This document shows positions 58,501 through 64,000 of a stretch of DNA of 64,000 nt, in pieces (position 1 is the stretch's first letter; each line of letters begins with the position of its first letter). The translations under genes were made by a program, and so were the position numbers. This stretch comes from Lepidodermella squamata (Eukaryota; Gastrotricha), in contig JBLDXI010000028.1 of the NCBI GenBank assembly GCA_047495785.1, forward strand, positions 1,240,001-1,304,000. Reading direction: 5' to 3'. The notes beneath the pieces are model-generated. The model did no database searches. It was given only the letters and a program-made list of their open reading frames with translations, and was not told where the DNA came from.

Positions 58501-61500
58501 CCGTGGTTGTTGGAGATGTTGATTTCCGAAACCAGCTCAGCCAATCGATCGGGCGCCGCCCAGGGTCTTTGCGAGGTTGTGCGCGTTATGGGTCAGACCA
58601 AACTCGACCAGCTGGTCCGTGAGGCGGTTTCGATCAGCAAACGGCCGGATATTCCGGGGGCTACTCGCGACGGCTATTTGCTGCTGTTCGTCTTCCTCCC
58701 AAGCGTTTTTGGCGATGATTTCGCGCCGCACGTTGTCACGGTTATTCCGGCAATCCTGCGCGGTCTCAGTGACGAGTCTGAAGTCGTCCGTGAAACTGCT
58801 CTGCGAGGTTTGTTCCTAAGGAAATAATTTCTATACCATGATAATTTAGCGTCAAGCGTCAAGTTATTCGTTCATGGTTTTTCGCGATTTTTCATAATCT
58901 TGCAGTATGAAATCAAAATTTGTCGATAACATCGTAAAATTTTAAAGGTAGACAAGCCAAAGTGAGCTCTACACTCATTTTGAATTGCTCAGCATTGTCT
59001 TTCAAAGTGTAAAAGTAAACTTAAGGGCCAGCAAACTGAATTAAGATTATGCCCTACTTATCACGCCTCCCCCATATGGAAAGCATTGGGATTTTTTTGA
59101 GGGCACATAATTCAGCTGTGCGCAGGAAAAACATTGAAATTTCAATAGTATTCATTTCCAGAATTGATTATTTTTTTAAACGGAATTCAGTAACTAAAAA
59201 TGTTTTTGGCATGCTATATTTTATTCGCTCAGGAATTTAGCTGATTTCTTTCAAATTTTTTCAAATTTGATTTTCGCTCTACTTGAGGTAGCATCAGCGA
59301 TGGAAGAATATTATTAATTTCATAATTGAATGGAATTAATCCTACTATTATTTTATTTATTTATTCATGCGTATGGTCGATCAATTGTATTTTTCCTTCG
59401 ATTGCCGTAAAAGGGACTGTCATAACTAGTTTTTAATTGTCGATCCGGTAAAATTCGGATTAATTTTAAGACGATGGCATTGTGACGTATGCGGTTTTGG
59501 AAATTCACTCCGTCTTTATTTCACGCGAGCGGTAAATTATCTGTCTTGATTCAGTTTAACTCAACGGTAGAAGCTGTCTTACCCAAGGTCATGAAAATGG
59601 ACCCTCGTGGCTAGAAATTTGTCGCGGAAGAATATTTTCGATTTAATCAGAGTTTTTATTTTTATTTTAGCTGGCCAACGTTTGATCCAACTCTACTCGC
59701 AAAAGGCGCAGGAGTTGTTCGTGCCCGAGCTCGAAAAGGGCCTCATCAACGACAACTGGCGTATCCGCTACAGCTCAGTCATTCTTCTCAGCGAGTTCTT
59801 GTTCAAGGTCGCCGATATCACGGGCAAGATGACTTCGGAAACGGCCGACGACGATGATACATTCGGCTCGGACCGCTCGCATCAGCGCATCAAGGAGATT
59901 ATGGGCAAGGAGATGAGCGACCGCGTGCTCGCTGGTCTGTATCTCGGCCGGCAGGACGTTGCGCTGGTGGTTCGCCAGGCGTCGATCCACGCATGGAAAC
60001 TCATCGTGCCGAACACGCCGAAAATTTTGCGAGAAATCGCCCCGGCCATGCTGCAGACAATTGTGCTAACATTTGCGAGCCGCAATCAGGACAAGATTCA
60101 AATCGCGCAGCGTACCCTGGGCGATATCGTGCGCAAACTCGGCGATCGTATGCTCAATGAAGTTATCGTATTCTTTGACAAGACGCTGCTCGAGAACAAA
60201 TCGCTAGGTGACGACGATGAGGAACGCGAGATGCGACGCGAGGCCGTCTGTTTGTCGCTCAGTGAAGTCATCGCTAACGCTAACAAAGACCAGCTTCAGG
60301 TTTGTGTGTGTTGCTGCTAATAAGTATCTAATACCGCGAGATGAAGCCAAGCATTATCTTGCGAATTAGTCCTAAGTTGAGCCTTTTCACAGGCCGTCCG
60401 TTTAGTGTCTATTATATAGTCGCAAAGGTTACTCCGCTGTACCTGTCTATTTTAGTGTTTATGTTTCTAGTACTATTTTATATTATAAGTTAAATTTTGA
60501 GGTTACATATTTGGATTGTCCTAAAACAATTCAAAAATTGACACTTATCAGTGAATTTTTTTCTAATAATTTTTCTGGTGAAGATGAGATTTAATTTTGA
60601 GCTAGCTTTTCATAAAAATTTTAATTTATTGCAAATTTTGGTATTTTTTATCATTTTAATATTTTATAAATTTTTGAAATTTTTGAAAAATTTATATTAT
60701 AGTTATTGATTTTTTGGTCGATTAAATCAATATTTACCAGCTAAATTTTTTTATTTTTTCGATGTGATAAAACATCACGGAGTCGTATTTAGAGCCGAGT
60801 AAGTAAAAGGGAAATAAATTTAGCGATTGTAGCAACCACAAATTGTTGCCTTTTTCGGAGGAACACTATAAATCCTGCAGTAAGATTTCTGTTTCTGTAC
60901 GTTTTTCAAACATTCTAGGATTTTTAGAATTTTTAGGGAAACCGCTTTCCAGTTTTGCTAATTTTTTAAGCCATGATCTACAATTTTGATTTACAAATTT
61001 ATTTGGTTTTTATTTAAAACCACAAGAATTTTCGGAATAATTATATAAATTTTGGAATATTTGATAGAAAACTATGCTATAATTCACGGCCCTTGAAAGC
61101 GTCTACTGTAACATAGATAGCTCGACCATGCTATGTCGTGGTTTAGAATCAAACATCTGAAATGCATGCGATTCAAGGAAGGTAAACAGCACGTATTTCA
61201 AAGCCATGCGATATAACACATGTGGTTAATGTATAAGTCTGTTCTCTTACTTACACTCGTATTAACTATTAAGTGGCGGTATGATGAAAGTACTGTTCGT
61301 AAGAAAAAACTAGTGTTTAGGCAGGAGAGTAACCTTTTTGTACGGTCGTTTAATAAAGTGTTGGTTTTTTCATTCCAGGTATTTTTCAAAAATTTGGCTT
61401 CACCAATCAAACGCGCTCTTCTGGATGAGTCGCCGACTGTTCGACAACTGGCTGCGAAGTCGTTCAGCAGCCTTCACTCGGTCGTGTCCACGCAGGCTAT

Positions 61501-64000
61501 CATCGACATTGTCACACCGCTATGCGACCCGACGACCTTGACAGAAGAAGAGGCGGAATACGCCCTCGACTCATTGGCACAAATTATGTCGCTGAAATCG
61601 AAAACAGTCCTACCTTCTCTACTGCCCCATCTGCTGCAGCCTATTCCGAACACGAAGGCTCTTGCAATGATTTCCGAGGTCGCCGGTGAGGCGATTGGCC
61701 GGTCGATGAACATCATTATCCCGGCTTTGCTAGACGCTGTGACCACGACTAGGAAGAAAACGCCGGAGAACTTGCAGAACTGCCTCGTCGAGTGTCAATC
61801 TGTCATGTTGTCTGTTGAAGACGACGACATTTCCCGCCAAATTTTGACCAGTCTCCTAGCCGCATGCGTCTCGGACAACGAACAACGATGCTTATCAGCC
61901 TTGTCACTGCTAACTGTCTTCCTTGAAGAGACCGATTTGGAGGTTAACGACCATGCTATGGCGATTTTCAAGGCGCTATTGCTCCTATGCCGCTCGTCGA
62001 ATGTTGAGTTGCTCGAAAATGTCTGGGCCGGTCTGGATATGTTGGTGTCAAAACGTCTCGAGCCGGAAGATTACCTGTCGAATATGAATTATCTACGCCA
62101 AATCGTACATACAACCATCGGCAATTCAAAACCACCCCTGCCTGGTTTCGTCCTTACCAAAAAGGCCGTTCTTCCTATTTTGCCGATTTATCGCGATTGC
62201 TTGTTGAACGGCACGCCGGAGGTGAAAGAATTGGCGGCTTGTGGTCTCGAAGAATTGGTCAACTATTCAAGCGCTGATGTGTTGAAAACTCAGGTTATCA
62301 ACATAACCGGCCCGTTGATTCGAGTTTTGGGCGATCGTTTCGGCCCGAATGTCAAAACAGCGATTTTAGGCGCGTTGGACGCCCTCCTTAAGAGCTGCGG
62401 GCCCCTGTTAAAGCCGTTTATTCCGCAACTGCAGACTACCTTCAACAAGTGTTTGATCGATACTCAACGACCGATCCGGCAACGTTGCGCCCAGGCCTAT
62501 GGCGGTCTGGCGTCGATTCACATGAGGCCGGAGAGTTTGTTGACGGATTTGACGAATTTAGTTCGGTCGAATGCAAGTGAACCCGGCGTTCGCGAGTCGA
62601 TTTTAGTCGCGATTCGTCGTTGTCTGCTGTGCCTGACCAACGGCCGATGCCCTGATGCTGGGGCTAGCGCGTTGTGCGACTGTCTCTTCCAGACTTTCGT
62701 CTCATCGCCGGATATCACGACCCGCCAAGCTGCTGCCGGATGTGTCGGGACACTTCTAGTTGCTGGCTCTGACGCGTTTTTCGAGTCGACGATTAAATCG
62801 AAGCTCATCAATATCGATGCGAACTCGCAGGAATGGGTGCAGGTGCATTTCAGGGTCATTTGCTTACAGCCGTTGTTGATTGCGGCCCCGCAGCGGTTGA
62901 GCAAGTCGAATTTGTTGGCGCAAGTTGCCGGCTTCGCCAAAAAATGCGTCGAATCATCGCAGGTTATGCTCAAATCATCAGCGGCCCGACTTTGCCTCCA
63001 GGTTTTGAAATACCAGGTAAGGATTATTCTTCAAGACCAGTTTTTTAAACCTCCAGGTGTAATTCGAACGCTCTAAATTTAAAAAAAAGCTGACATATTG
63101 AAGCATCTGAATTTTTTTTATTTTCCGACGATCGACGCTTCTAATATCTTAGTTCGAATTTCCAAGCTCGAGGTTTCATATGTCATTATCATCTTTTGTT
63201 ATAATTGACCTTTTAGCGTGCTTATAACATTCTGAATTTCCTTGAAATAATATTGAGTGGCAATTTCGATTTTTTGACTAGTCAGCCCAGTTTATACCAC
63301 TTGAAGTTTTTAATCTATATTTGAGCCCCATTATTAGCTCTCATTCTGGAAATGATAGGAAATTTTTCTAACATTTAAGGCTGCGAATTGCTTTGTCATA
63401 TTAGCGACTCATTAATGGAAGGAATTTTATTTTTCGCAATTTTCAAATTTTCGAATATTTTTGGGAGATTTTTTGCTCAAGCAGTTTTGCAGTCGCTTCC
63501 ATTTTAATTTTTTCCTCCTTAAGCATCCTCCTGCAAATGGTGCCCATTCTCATTTTTTAATTGTATTTATTTTGAGCAACCACTAACATCGGTGGTTTTT
63601 CCGAGAAACTATGAAGGAATGAAATGAATAACGGATATTTCTTATTGAAAAATCGTTAGGTAACTGAACTGGCTGCTGATGCCGATCCAGATATCGTAGC
63701 TGCGTTGGTTGGCATTTTGAAATCAGGCTCGAACGAAGTGCGTGAGGTGATAGCTAGCATGTTGTACCAATTCGGCGTCGATGTGGCCGAGGACAAGGGC
63801 AAACAGCCGCCGAGCCCGAAATTCGTGAGTGAACTCGTGCCGCAGTTGGTTATGGGCACTAAAGAGAAGCAGATGACGCTGCGGCGCGCGTGCGAGTGCG
63901 CCCTAGTCGAGCTGTTGCGGCTGCGCGACCCATCGTCGGATATGTACGCGAAGGTCAGCGATTGCTTGGACAGTGGTATGAGTGAAACGCTGCGTGAGTT
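52556..64000 (+). CDS. GCN1: GCN1, activator of the eIF2alpha kinase GCN2 (3' end beyond the window)
   Basis: Six exons join in phase: 52556-52674, 52725-56805, 57922-58807, 59671-60299, 61379-63016 and 63660-64000 onward, about 2565 codons so far (human 2671). GCN1 is a ribosome-bound HEAT-repeat protein that senses collided or starved ribosomes and stimulates GCN2. Diagnostic stretches are the charged helix YSYKDQQLERELRKEMIAK (residues about 720-775), the eEF3-like region EQWRTKCASAELLGAMAYCA, and RSGAAQGLCEVVRVMG with DGYLLLFVFLP in the GCN2-binding part. TALRAGQRLIQLYS crosses an exon junction, and LVPQLVMGTKEKQMTLRR lies near the C-terminus. Only the extreme C-terminus is missing. Introns of 1116, 863, 1079 and 643 bp separate the later exons, while the N-terminal 1360 codons form one exon. 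Confidence 0.97.
56806..57921 (+). other. GCN1 intron 2
   Basis: AT-rich, no recognised element. Confidence 0.5.
58808..59670 (+). other. GCN1 intron 3
   Basis: AT-rich, no recognised element. Confidence 0.5.
60300..61378 (+). other. GCN1 intron 4
   Basis: Very AT-rich, with long runs of A/T words (60500-60760). No recognised element. The acceptor is TTTTTTCATTCCAG. Confidence 0.5.
63017..63659 (+). other. GCN1 intron 5
   Basis: AT-rich, no recognised element. The acceptor is AATCGTTAG. Confidence 0.5.

Noticed and set aside
1-64000. CRISPR arrays, tRNA or rRNA genes
   Set aside because: No repeat-spacer structure and no cloverleaf or rRNA sequence was recognised by eye; a tRNA scan would be needed to be certain.

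Overview
The window is nuclear DNA from an invertebrate animal, most probably a nematode. Genes are split by GT-AG introns, acceptors are often TTTTCAG, TTTTAG or TTCTAG, some introns are tiny (55 bp in the CAP gene), and same-strand genes sit only 158-434 bp apart. The species cannot be named from the sequence. By joining exons in phase I could model eleven protein genes, nine of which I recognise and most of which look complete.

Left part (1-23.75 kb), compact genes. On the minus strand: a perilipin-like lipid-droplet protein (3' end outside the window), the MUS81 partner EME1 (three exons over 6.6 kb, introns holding a Gypsy relic and a dead BESS-like gene), and a malic enzyme. Divergent from the malic enzyme is a plus-strand gene whose exons join an ERICH3-type protein to a leucine-rich-repeat protein. 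Then come adenylyl-cyclase-associated protein (CAP, minus) and, divergent from it, two closely spaced plus-strand genes of unknown function, one Ser/Asn-rich and one TPR-like.

Middle part (23.75-37.1 kb), accessory and repeat-rich. It holds a second, intact copy of the CAND1 terminal exon and a decayed third copy, a 1.39 kb inverted-repeat element with a nested foldback, a protein-kinase-like exon lacking the HRD His/Arg, a GGGTGCA-rich foldback region, a heptad-type coding repeat, coiled-coil ORFs, a block of CTCTGAGAGTA-like repeats with a perfect hairpin, a defective Ty1/copia element with a recognisable half-tRNA primer site, and a GC-rich MITE.

Right part (37.5-64 kb), housekeeping genes. 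On the minus strand: CAND1 (nine coding exons, 1232 aa, LINE debris in an intron), TMEM205 and p190-type RhoGAP. On the plus strand: ATG4 followed after 158 bp by GCN1, which runs off the end of the window. ATG4 (autophagy protease) and GCN1 (activator of the GCN2 starvation kinase) both serve nutrient-stress responses, so their operon-like spacing is notable. No tRNA, rRNA or CRISPR array was recognised.
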